In this document: positions 1-5,855 of the stretch, piece after piece
Numbering within the stretch: the first letter of the stretch is position 1
Layout: every line of letters begins with the position of its first letter
Assembly: GCA_017507205.1 (NCBI GenBank)
Contig: JAFWBH010000173.1
Span: forward strand, 1 to 6,247
DNA: 6,247 nt
Source of the DNA: Clostridia bacterium
Lineage (GTDB): Bacteria > Bacillota > Clostridia > Christensenellales > CAG-917
Direction of reading: 5' to 3'
The notes under the pieces: generated by a model
Databases searched by the model: none
The model's input: the letters and a program-made list of their open reading frames with translations, nothing else
Told to the model about the DNA's origin: nothing
Program-made: the position numbers and the translations under genes

Positions 1-1221
1 ATTGATGACCTTTTTGTCTGTAAAGGTCAGCTTGTTCCATTCAATAACCGTGACAGTTTCGTCTGTCATGGCATCCTCAACTCCAAGCTCATACAGCTCG
101 TCCTCATTTTCAATGCGATACATATCAAGGTGATTGAGCTTGAATTTGCCGTCCTCATAGACATTCATTATTGTGAAGGTGGGGCTGGTGACCTCTCCTT
201 CTATGCCCAATGCCACTGCCAAGCCCTTTGTAAAGGTTGTTTTGCCTGCGCCAAGATCGCCGTTGAGAAGAATTACCTCGCCACCCTCAAGAGTGTCTGC
301 AAGGCGTTTTGCGAGGGCAAATGTGCTCTCTACACTCCTGCATACATGCTTTCCAATCAATGGTGCTTCCTCATCAACAACTGTTTTGTCTGGAACTTTG
401 CCAAAGGCAAGCTTGAAAAATTTGCCTGTCGCCTTGTAAAGTGAAAAGGTGATTGCAGCGTTGCCGACATATTTCATTGCATTAAAGGGCAAGAATACTG
501 TGGGTATCATAGCTATTACAGTCTCTCTGGGCACCTTCATAAATACCGGGGTGACGAGAATGTTCCAAAGAATCATACTTACTATGCCACAAATGACGCC
601 AACCACCAGTCCAATTGTTGCACCCTTGATGTTATGCTTGAATTTGTATACCAAGCCTGCAGTAAGCACAAATATACCTGTTGACAGCACGTTCATTGCA
701 ATGCCTATCCATCCACTGCTCGAGCTTACAGTCAAGCCTTGAATCAAAGACACTATTGCTGCGATGACAAGCCCCCAAACTGGGCCATACATAAACGATG
801 CAATAAGCACAGGAACATCGCTTGGTGAATATTCAAGAAATGGTGCAGAAAAATATGGAGCACGGACTGTGCAAGCCAAAACAACTGCAAGCGCTGTCAG
901 CACAGCCATTCCACAAAGCTTTCTTGTGGGCAGTCCCTTTCTCTTGCCAGCCAACTTTCCTTTGGAAAGTTCTTCGTCATCTTCGTCATTGGAATTGATG
1001 TCTGTTGCGTCACCTTTCAGATTTTCATCCTCAAGGCTTTCGTTTAAAGCCATATCTTCTTCAGCTTCATCAGCTTCCTTGATGACTACATCGCCTAGTT
1101 CATCTTTTTCAGCCTCATCGCAGAAAACATCCTCATTGTCCATTTCACTCTGAACAAATGAGAAATCATCTTCGGCGAAGTCGTTGTCGATGTCGCAATT
1201 AATGTTTGATTTTTCTGTCAT
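1..1221 (-). CDS. RibU-like ECF riboflavin transporter S subunit fused to TsaE (3' end outside window)
   Basis: An open frame of 407 codons starts at ATG 1221-1219 and leaves the window without a stop. AAAAGGAT at 1228-1235 is a good ribosome binding site. Residues 1-87 are hydrophilic and very rich in Asp/Glu. Residues about 101-262 are hydrophobic with several membrane spans and ECF S-component features: a FLEYSPSDVPVL segment (128-139), FMYGPVWGL (143-151) and a late LPFN (244-247). Residues about 288-407 are TsaE: Walker A GDLGAGKT (321-328), TSPTF (345-349), HLDMYR (364-369) and VIEWNKL (392-398, where WP is usual). Only about the last 20-30 residues of TsaE are missing. By family knowledge, RibU binds riboflavin for an ECF transporter, and TsaE is the ATPase that works with TsaB/TsaD in making t6A37 on tRNA. 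The FMN riboswitch upstream independently supports the riboflavin role. The fusion is read directly from the frame. That both halves act as one protein is inference. Confidence 0.88.
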   Translation of the reverse strand, partial: MTEKSNINCDIDNDFAEDDFSFVQSEMDNEDVFCDEAEKDELGDVVIKEADEAEEDMALNESLEDENLKGDATDINSNDEDDEELSKGKLAGKRKGLPTRKLCGMAVLTALAVVLACTVRAPYFSAPFLEYSPSDVPVLIASFMYGPVWGLVIAAIVSLIQGLTVSSSSGWIGIAMNVLSTGIFVLTAGLVYKFKHNIKGATIGLVVGVICGIVSMILWNILVTPVFMKVPRETVIAMIPTVFLPFNAMKYVGNAAITFSLYKATGKFFKLAFGKVPDKTVVDEEAPLIGKHVCRSVESTFALAKRLADTLEGGEVILLNGDLGAGKTTFTKGLAVALGIEGEVTSPTFTIMNVYEDGKFKLNHLDMYRIENEDELYELGVEDAMTDETVTVIEWNKLTFTDKKVIN

Positions 1222-1227
1222 AAGAAT

Positions 1228-1235
1228 ATCCTTTT
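1228..1235 (-). promoter_or_regulatory. Ribosome binding site of the RibU-TsaE gene
   Basis: AAAAGGAT on the minus strand has its GG eight bases before ATG 1221. This is the only good Shine-Dalgarno site near the start, and it lies downstream of the riboswitch terminator. It therefore fixes the start codon and places the whole acidic N-terminal tail inside the protein. Confidence 0.75.
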
Positions 1236-1242
1236 GGGCATT

Positions 1243-1267
1243 AAAAAACCCAAGAATTATTCTCGGG
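1243..1267 (-). terminator. Riboswitch-controlled Rho-independent terminator
   Basis: On the minus strand CCCGAGAA and TTCTTGGG form an 8-bp stem (one G-U pair) around a TAA loop, followed by six T. The 5' arm, extended as CCCCGAGAA, can also pair with TTCGGGG at the start of the aptamer. This is the antiterminator arrangement known from FMN riboswitches of Bacillota. It predicts that FMN binding locks the aptamer, frees the terminator arm and stops transcription before the RibU-TsaE frame. Confidence 0.85.
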
Positions 1268-1278
1268 GGAAACAAATC

Positions 1279-1388
1279 TGCTCCTTTCATCCGGACTTTA
1301 CCGTCGGTTGAGGAATTTCACCTCATCAGCACGCAAGCGTGGTCGTGGACTATACCACCGGTTGGGAATTTCACCCTACCCCGAAGCA
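1279..1388 (-). promoter_or_regulatory. FMN riboswitch aptamer (RFN element)
   Basis: The minus strand carries the characteristic RFN blocks in order: CGGGGTAGGGTGAAATTCCC, ACCGGTGGT, a variable CACGC-TT-GCGTG hairpin, GAGGTGAAATTCCTC, CCGACGGTAAAGTCCGGATG. The closing helix P1 is formed by TGCTTC (1388-1383) and GGAGCA (1284-1279). The element senses FMN and normally represses riboflavin synthesis or uptake genes. It lies directly upstream of the RibU-like frame with a terminator between them, so transcriptional control in an OFF-switch sense is expected. Confidence 0.95.
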
Positions 1389-1393
1389 TTGTT

Positions 1394-1422
1394 ATTTTAT
1401 TATTTTCTTGTGATTATGTCAA
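1394..1422 (-). promoter_or_regulatory. Sigma-70-type promoter of the riboswitch transcript
   Basis: TTGACA (1422-1417), a 17-bp spacer and TAAAAT (1399-1394) match the housekeeping consensus in 11 of 12 positions. Transcription should begin around 1387-1390, at the first base pairs of aptamer helix P1, so the RNA begins almost exactly with the riboswitch. Confidence 0.85.
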
Positions 1423-1434
1423 CAGCTCGCACAA

Positions 1435-1454
1435 TAAAACAAAAATTTGTTTTA
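1435..1454. repeat. Perfect 9-bp inverted repeat upstream of the ribU promoter
   Basis: TAAAACAAA-AA-TTTGTTTTA is a perfect palindrome centred at 1444-1445. It sits 12 bp upstream of the -35 box of the riboswitch promoter and 35 bp before the TTG start of the small plus-strand gene. It could be an operator or an UP-like element. The sequence is AT-rich, so chance is a real alternative. Confidence 0.35.
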
Positions 1455-1489
1455 GCTTTCTGTGTTTTTGCCTGAAATAAGCATTTTTA

Positions 1490-1840
1490 TTGCAAGTGCA
1501 TATTTTGGAGCAGATAGGCAAAACTCCAATTATGTTCACAATTCAAATTCAAGCAAATATCACCGAAGCTGTTGCCCTTAGCTTTGATCAGATTGTAGCC
1601 GTAAGAACCTTTGACCACAATGGATATGTGGTTGTTGCCCTGCTCACTGGCCCCATCTTTTCTCAAAAAGAAAGATTATCCCTTCTTGACTCTGTGAGAT
1701 CATTGGTTGCAGAAAGCCTTAAAATGTCCGAGGATCAAGTGTTGGTCACCTATGACATGGAGCTTTTTCGAGCAATGAGTGAGGTCAATGACGAGGACAA
1801 GGATCGGCTCCTTGAAAAAGCCATAAGCTTGATGCCTTGA
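1490..1840 (+). CDS. Small protein of unknown function, possibly YhcN/YlaJ-like domain
   Basis: The frame gives 116 residues from TTG 1490, or 102 from ATG 1532. Neither start has a convincing Shine-Dalgarno site, and the ATG is the simpler choice. There is no signal peptide, lipobox or membrane span, so the product should be cytosolic. The body alternates hydrophobic beta strands (IVAVRTFD, YVVVALLTG, DQVLVTYD) with an amphipathic helix over KERLSLLDSVRSLVAESL, then a charged C-terminal helix. The order strand-strand-helix-strand, followed by a D-x-E-L-F segment, recalls the YhcN/YlaJ sporulation lipoprotein domain, in which a V-x-V-T-x-D-x-x-L pattern follows a helix. That link is a remote resemblance only. 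The gene is divergent from RibU-TsaE and convergent with rsfS, so it is probably transcribed alone. I do not recognise it with confidence. Confidence 0.7.
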   Translation: MQVHILEQIGKTPIMFTIQIQANITEAVALSFDQIVAVRTFDHNGYVVVALLTGPIFSQKERLSLLDSVRSLVAESLKMSEDQVLVTYDMELFRAMSEVNDEDKDRLLEKAISLMP

Positions 1841-1869
1841 CCTTTCAAGGAATGCAGAATATTAGATTA

Positions 1870-1886
1870 CTATTGCAAAGCAATAG
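1870..1886. terminator. Weak hairpin between convergent genes
   Basis: CTATTGC-AAA-GCAATAG is a perfect 7-bp hairpin in the short gap between the 3' ends of the small plus-strand gene and rsfS. Plus-strand sequence after it is T-rich (ATTTATTATT) but has no clean T-run, and the minus side has none. It may serve as a weak shared terminator. A second small hairpin, CCTTGA-CCTT-TCAAGG (1835-1850), overlaps the stop codon of the plus-strand gene. Confidence 0.35.
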
Positions 1887-1901
1887 AGATTTATTATTGA
1901 C

Positions 1902-2255
1902 TTACTCGCCCTTGTAAAATTCTACATTGTCACCGTCTGTCCAAAGCTTTTCAAGACAGTAGAACATACGAGTATCATCATTGAAAATGTGGACAATGAC
2001 TCCACCGTAGTCAAGGACAACCCACTTGCCCTCATCAACTCCATCCATACGCAGACATCTGACTTGATGGTTTTTGTCAAGTGTGTCCTCAAGATATTCA
2101 GCAAGAGCCTTTACTTGACGATTTGATTTGCCTGTGCAGATGATAAAATAGTCTGCAACGACAGTGAGATGTTCAACCTTGAGAACTGTGATGTCAACAG
2201 CCTTGCGATCATCAAGCTCTTTGCAAATTAAGTTTTTCAGTTGATTAGATTCCAT
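1902..2255 (-). CDS. rsfS: Ribosomal silencing factor RsfS (Iojap/YbeB family)
   Basis: The 117-residue length is normal for the family. Diagnostic segments are ADYFIICTGKSNRQVKALAE (34-53), EGKWVVLDYGGVIVHIF (75-91) and MFYCLEKLWTDG (97-108). By family knowledge RsfS binds ribosomal protein uL14 on the large subunit and blocks joining of the 30S subunit, lowering translation in starvation. AGGAG at 2264-2260 lies four bases before the ATG, a tight but usable spacing. The gene starts 32 bp after the stop of nadD-yqeK on the same strand with no promoter obvious between them, so the two probably form an operon. The nadD-yqeK-rsfS order is common in Bacillota and supports the call. Confidence 0.95.
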   Translation of the reverse strand: MESNQLKNLICKELDDRKAVDITVLKVEHLTVVADYFIICTGKSNRQVKALAEYLEDTLDKNHQVRCLRMDGVDEGKWVVLDYGGVIVHIFNDDTRMFYCLEKLWTDGDNVEFYKGE

Positions 2256-2287
2256 ATTTCTCCTATTTTACACCAATGTGCATTGAT

Positions 2288-3412
2288 TTATAAATATTGT
2301 TTTATTGCCTCTAATGTGAGAGGGTAGATGCTCTTTTGTGCCTTCAAAAGCTTGTGGTAAGTATATTCTAAAACTGCACGAAAGCCTTCCTCAAAATCTC
2401 TATCGCCAATTTCACGCAATAAAGGAATGGGCTCATATTCTCTGTCATATGATGTGCTGTCAGCAGTGTAGATAAGCTTTTGCAAAATGCTCATATCCTT
2501 GCATGCAGTTGTGTGGACTTTAATTGCAGAGATAACGTCCTCATCAACCACTCCAAAATCACGCCTTGCCTTTTCTGCTCCTAAAAACTGATGCAATACA
2601 GATGTTCCAATTGAGTCAGATGGCACATCTAGACCATCTATTGATGGTCTTTCCTTTGCATTGTCATGCAGAAGGGCTGACTGAAACACCTTGTCAAAGT
2701 CTTGCTTTAAGTTGTGCAATGAGTTGAGATTGACAGCTCGCAAAACAACATTGATAGTGTGATGATACAATTCTGGTGATTGCCATGCCTTCAGCTTTTC
2801 AAGCCAAGGAATATACCTTTCAAAAAGGTGATGGGACTTGATATAATCATAAACCTCATCACTTATCCCCTCTGGCTTGATTTGAAGAAGGAGCCTTGCC
2901 TTGACATCCGAAGATGAAACTGCCTCTCCATCAAAAGCAATGCGAATGAAATTCCCACCAAAAGAGCTGGTTAGATTGCATATTTTTTTGTCAACATCGT
3001 CATATCCTGCCCTTCCTGCAACTGCAATAGGACACACCTTGACAACATCCTCAGGCTTATGCCATGTGTGAAAATGCTCTGCACTATCTCCACCAATAAG
3101 ATATACAATATCTCCGTATTTTGCCTTCAAAATTGGCAATACTTCGCTTGAATAGTTGTATTTGTGGCCTTCCATTGATCTATCAAGCTCAATTTGGTCA
3201 ATGATAACCTCATCAGCACAGCCAGAAAATGCGATTTTTGAAAGCTCTACCCTGTGTTCAAATGACAAAGTGCCACCACTTTTGTGAGGTGGACTATATG
3301 TCGGCACAATTATAAGCCTTTCTGCACCCAAAAATTTGCAAGCAAATTCTGTCAATCGGCTATGCTCAAGGTGTGGTGGGTCAAATGCTCCACCAAATAC
3401 AACAGTTTTCAT
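2288..3412 (-). CDS. nadD: NadD-YqeK fusion: nicotinate-nucleotide adenylyltransferase with C-terminal HD-domain hydrolase
   Basis: One 374-residue frame holds two enzymes. Residues 1-195 are NadD: nucleotide-binding GGAFDPPHLEH (7-17), PTYSPPHK (37-44), IGGDSAEHFHTW (106-117) and the SSSDVKAR segment (166-173, usually SSTxIR). In the first motif the usual HxGH reads HLEH, with Glu16 in place of Gly. Residues about 200-374 are a YqeK-type HD domain: HH (217-218), LLHDNAKE (247-254), LH273, VHTT (299-302) and AD (317-318) preserve the expected metal ligands. NadD makes deamido-NAD from nicotinate mononucleotide and ATP. YqeK-family proteins hydrolyse diadenosine tetraphosphate. The two are normally adjacent separate genes in Bacillota, though fused forms are known, for example in mycoplasmas. 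There is no Shine-Dalgarno site before ATG 3412, and the promoter predicts a leaderless mRNA. Confidence 0.95.
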   Translation of the reverse strand: MKTVVFGGAFDPPHLEHSRLTEFACKFLGAERLIIVPTYSPPHKSGGTLSFEHRVELSKIAFSGCADEVIIDQIELDRSMEGHKYNYSSEVLPILKAKYGDIVYLIGGDSAEHFHTWHKPEDVVKVCPIAVAGRAGYDDVDKKICNLTSSFGGNFIRIAFDGEAVSSSDVKARLLLQIKPEGISDEVYDYIKSHHLFERYIPWLEKLKAWQSPELYHHTINVVLRAVNLNSLHNLKQDFDKVFQSALLHDNAKERPSIDGLDVPSDSIGTSVLHQFLGAEKARRDFGVVDEDVISAIKVHTTACKDMSILQKLIYTADSTSYDREYEPIPLLREIGDRDFEEGFRAVLEYTYHKLLKAQKSIYPLTLEAIKQYL

Positions 3413-3420
3413 ATAATAAT

Positions 3421-3448
3421 ATTATATCAAAAAATCTTAAAATTTCAA
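3421..3448 (-). promoter_or_regulatory. Extended -10 promoter giving a probably leaderless nadD-yqeK mRNA
   Basis: On the minus strand TTGAAA (3448-3443), a 16-bp spacer and TATAAT (3426-3421) are present, with TGA immediately before the -10 box, which makes it an extended -10. Only eight bases separate the -10 box from the ATG at 3412. The transcript should therefore start within two or three bases of the start codon, consistent with the absence of a ribosome binding site. Confidence 0.65.
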
Positions 3449-3608
3449 GAGGCAATCTCAATTCTAATATAAAATATATTACATATGGACAAATGCACAA
3501 AGTTTAATATAAGAATGCCTTTAAACAATTTGAGCTTTAATCAAAGATTCAAATCATAAAAATTTATTTGTTTGGCATAAAAATCTATTCTCTGTCAACA
3601 CTCATTTT

Positions 3609-4457
3609 ATGGCAAAAATAACCGACCTTATCACCATTGGAATTTTGCTGTTGTTCCTCACATTCGTATGGGCTGGTTTACTATTTGAAAATGTTGCTCT
3701 TGCCATTGTAATTGCACTTGCTGTTGAAGGAATTTATATTGTTGTATCTGTGGCACTGCGAAGGAGAGAAGACGCACCATATGCATACGACAGACTTGCA
3801 CTTGAATTATCGGTGCGTGGACCATCATTTTTGATTGAAAATTTAAAAACTATTCTAAAAAATCACGATTTTGAGAGTGGTTTAAACTTTATTTCCCTTA
3901 AAAATGCCCTTTTTTATGTGAATTTTAAGTTTGGAAATGTCACTCTCAGTGACTTACCCAATATATACTCTACGGCAAAAAAATACAATCAAACAAACGT
4001 ATTTCTTTTTGCGAGAGGCATTGAAAGAAAGGCTTTGAGGCTTTTGGAGTCATATGGAATATACATCAAGGTCATCAAAATAAGGCAGATTTTCAAGCTG
4101 TTGAAAAGGCACAATTTACTGCCAGATTTAAAGAAAAAACGCACCCTAAAATTGTCAGATATTCCTGCCCTATTTATCTCAAAAAGCAACTTCAAGGGAT
4201 TAATGTTTTCTGGGGTTATACTGCTCTCCGCGGCCTTCTTTACTCCACTGAAAATTTATTACATTATTTTGGGCAGTGTTTGTCTTATTATTGCAATAAT
4301 TTCTCTATCCCCTCTTGGAAAAGATACTCCACATCAAAGATTGAATTTCAAGGAGCTATTTTCAACCATAAGCAACGGTGACGACAATGAACATACAGCT
4401 GATGATGCCGATAAAACGGAAATCAAGAAAAAGAATGACAATGATTTTGACGAATAA
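3609..4457 (+). CDS. Four-helix membrane protein with a degenerate Mrr/restriction-endonuclease-like cytosolic domain
   Basis: The 282-residue protein has two N-terminal membrane spans (about 7-24 and 28-50), a basic RRRE stop (51-54), a soluble region (55-195), two further spans (about 196-213 and 215-234) and a charged, Asp-rich tail (255-282). Residues 73-172 read like an Mrr-type domain: a strand ALFYVNFKFG (100-109) where such proteins have V-Q-V-K-R, then VTLSDLPNIYSTAKKY, a strand NVFLFARG, a helix ERKALRLLESYG, a strand IYIKVIK and a final leucine-rich helix. Only an N-x-K remains of the usual E/Q-x-K, and no clear catalytic Asp precedes it, so a nuclease activity is doubtful. The fold assignment is inference from this pattern. 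No Shine-Dalgarno site or good promoter is seen before ATG 3609, and no better in-frame start exists upstream. It could share a transcript with the methyltransferase gene 81 bp downstream. Confidence 0.8.
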   Translation: MAKITDLITIGILLLFLTFVWAGLLFENVALAIVIALAVEGIYIVVSVALRRREDAPYAYDRLALELSVRGPSFLIENLKTILKNHDFESGLNFISLKNALFYVNFKFGNVTLSDLPNIYSTAKKYNQTNVFLFARGIERKALRLLESYGIYIKVIKIRQIFKLLKRHNLLPDLKKKRTLKLSDIPALFISKSNFKGLMFSGVILLSAAFFTPLKIYYIILGSVCLIIAIISLSPLGKDTPHQRLNFKELFSTISNGDDNEHTADDADKTEIKKKNDNDFDE

Positions 4458-4481
4458 TCGCCTTTAAAGTGGTCAAAACAC

Positions 4482-4510
4482 TTGCACAATACTCTTTCAG
4501 CCTATAAAAT
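4482..4510 (+). promoter_or_regulatory. Possible promoter for the RlmI-family gene
   Basis: TTGCAC (4482-4487), a 17-bp spacer and TAAAAT (4505-4510) lie 28 bp before the start codon of the methyltransferase gene. The -10 box is good but the -35 box is poor, so read-through from the upstream membrane-protein gene is an alternative. Confidence 0.35.
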
Positions 4511-4538
4511 TAAAGAAAAATATGTTTTTAGGTGAATT

Positions 4539-5705
4539 ATGTATTCAGTCTATCTTAAAAAAGGTGAAGAAAAGCGAATAATTGCAGGACACTCTTGGGT
4601 TTACGCCAACGAGGTGTCCAAAATTGAAGGAAAAGACAAAAATGGCTCTTTGGCTTCAGTTTTTACCCATGACGGCAGATTTATTGGAAAAGGATACATA
4701 AATCATTTGAGCAAAATTCTTGTTAGAATTTTCATCCGTGACGAAAATCAAGTTGACGACAAGACCTTTTATCTTGAAAGACTTCGTTCTGCCAACAATT
4801 TCAGAATAAATCTGGGCTATGACAACTGTTATCGTATGGTTTTTGCAGAGTCTGATAACATTCCAGCCCTCATTGTTGACAAATATGACCAATATCTTTC
4901 TGTTCAATTCCTTTCACTTGGCATTGACAAAGTAAAAAACCTCATCGTTGAGTGCCTTGTAGAGCTTTTTACTCCAAAAGGAATATATGAACGCAGTGAC
5001 GTTGCAGTGCGCATCAAGGAAGGATTGACTGAAACTAAGGGTATTTTGTATGGCGAGGTTCCAGACCGTGTTATTATCACCGAAAACGGCTTGAAAATGG
5101 CTGTGGATATTAAAAACGGACAAAAAACTGGATATTTCCTTGACCAAAAAGAAAATCGCTTTGCCTCACGCAGATATGCAAAGGACGGCGATGTCCTTGA
5201 TTGCTTCTGCAATTCTGGTGGATTTTCGCTTAATTGCGCCACGGTTGCAAGCTCTGTGACTGCCGTAGATGTGTCAGCGCTTGCACTTGACAATGTAAAT
5301 GAAAATGCAAGCCTCAATGGAATAAACAACATCACAACACTTCAAGGCGATGTGTTTGAGGTGTTACGCTCTTTCAGAAAGGAAAACAGACAATTTGACC
5401 TTGTAATTCTTGATCCCCCTGCGTTTTGTAAAAGCGCATCTGAGGTGAAGGATGCATATCGTGGATATAAGGATATAAATGTGCTTGGAATGAAGCTTGT
5501 GCGCAAGGGTGGCTTTTTGATTTCTGCATCTTGTTCCCATTACATGACCTTGCCAAATTTCCAGAAAATGCTTCAAGATTCTGCAAAAGAAAGTGGCAGA
5601 ATTGTCCGTCAAATTGAATTTAAAACACAGTCACCTGACCATCCATCACTTATGTCAGCAGACGAAACAAACTATCTTAAATTCTTCGTGCTACAAGTCA
5701 TATAA
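4539..5705 (+). CDS. rlmI: Class I SAM-dependent rRNA methyltransferase, RlmI family
   Basis: The 388-residue length is typical. The N-terminus carries a PUA-type RNA-binding domain (about 1-75) with LKKGEEKRIIAGHSWVYANE (6-25). The catalytic part has the family signature GQKTGYFLDQKENR (194-207), SAM motif I VLDCFCNSGGFS (219-230), the acidic AVD (242-244), DPPAF (292-296) and SCSHYM (331-336), whose Cys332 is the expected catalytic cysteine. DHPSL (367-371) and YLKF near the end are also typical. In Escherichia coli, RlmI makes 5-methylcytosine at position 1962 of 23S rRNA. The exact target in this organism is inferred from family and could differ among paralogues. AGGTGA (4530-4535) is a suitable ribosome binding site for ATG 4539. 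A strong terminator follows 18 bp after the stop. Confidence 0.92.
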   Translation: MYSVYLKKGEEKRIIAGHSWVYANEVSKIEGKDKNGSLASVFTHDGRFIGKGYINHLSKILVRIFIRDENQVDDKTFYLERLRSANNFRINLGYDNCYRMVFAESDNIPALIVDKYDQYLSVQFLSLGIDKVKNLIVECLVELFTPKGIYERSDVAVRIKEGLTETKGILYGEVPDRVIITENGLKMAVDIKNGQKTGYFLDQKENRFASRRYAKDGDVLDCFCNSGGFSLNCATVASSVTAVDVSALALDNVNENASLNGINNITTLQGDVFEVLRSFRKENRQFDLVILDPPAFCKSASEVKDAYRGYKDINVLGMKLVRKGGFLISASCSHYMTLPNFQKMLQDSAKESGRIVRQIEFKTQSPDHPSLMSADETNYLKFFVLQVI

Positions 5706-5722
5706 TTAATGTAAGCAAATAA

Positions 5723-5754
5723 AAAGCACTTGCTATGCAAGTGCTTTATTTTTT
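5723..5754 (+). terminator. Strong Rho-independent terminator after rlmI
   Basis: AAAGCACTTGC-TAT-GCAAGTGCTTT is a perfect 11-bp hairpin (5723-5747) followed by ATTTTTT. It ends the transcript of the methyltransferase gene and separates it from the tandem repeat array. Confidence 0.92.
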
Positions 5755-5766
5755 AATATCTGCTTA

Positions 5767-5784
5767 GTCAACCTTGCTGTTGAC
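5767..5784. repeat. Small inverted repeat between terminator and repeat array
   Basis: GTCAAC-CTTGCT-GTTGAC has perfect 6-bp arms and lies eight bases before the first 159-bp unit. TTGACA at 5780-5785 overlaps it, but no -10 box follows at a useful distance, so no promoter is claimed. The function is unknown. Confidence 0.3.
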
Positions 5785-5801
5785 AAAATTTAGGATAAAG
5801 T

Positions 5802-5829
5802 AAAAACCACCGAGCTTTCGGTGGTTTTT
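5802..5829. terminator. Bidirectional terminator hairpin in repeat copy 1
   Basis: AAAAACCACCGA-GCTT-TCGGTGGTTTTT is a perfect 12-bp stem with a tetraloop and five U at the 3' end when transcribed from either strand. It can act as a terminator in both directions. Confidence 0.8.
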
Positions 5830-5836
5830 GGTGCGT

Positions 5837-5855
5837 CCTCAGGGATTCGTATAAT
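5837..5855 (+). promoter_or_regulatory. Candidate -10 region inside repeat copy 1
   Basis: TATAAT at 5850-5855 is a perfect -10 box, identical in all three copies. The only -35 candidate for a 16-bp spacer is the poor TTGGTG (5828-5833), which overlaps the T-run of the hairpin. On the opposite strand TTGAGC and TATTAT, 17 bp apart, also resemble a promoter (5851-5879), so the direction of transcription is open. Confidence 0.35.

Noticed and set aside
130..1153. Several plus-strand open frames (130-444, 449-742, 764-1153)
   Set aside because: They lie opposite the RibU-TsaE frame, which has clear family motifs, a ribosome binding site and a riboswitch. The serine-rich plus-strand frame at 764-1153 is only the complement of the acidic tail.
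1184..1480. Plus-strand frame of 98 codons
   Set aside because: It runs through the FMN riboswitch, terminator and promoter on the opposite strand, and its product has no recognisable features.
1505..1529. Inverted repeat TTGGAG...CTCCAA before the ATG of the small gene
   Set aside because: It has only six pairs with a 13-base loop and no partner signal. It is too weak to call a regulatory hairpin.
3413..3608. Search for a promoter driving the membrane-protein gene
   Set aside because: The region is AT-rich and offers several partial boxes, but none has a good -35 and -10 pair at proper spacing on the plus strand.
4656..5612. Minus-strand frames inside the methyltransferase gene
   Set aside because: They are complements of a gene with all expected SAM-methyltransferase motifs, and have no ribosome binding sites or family features.
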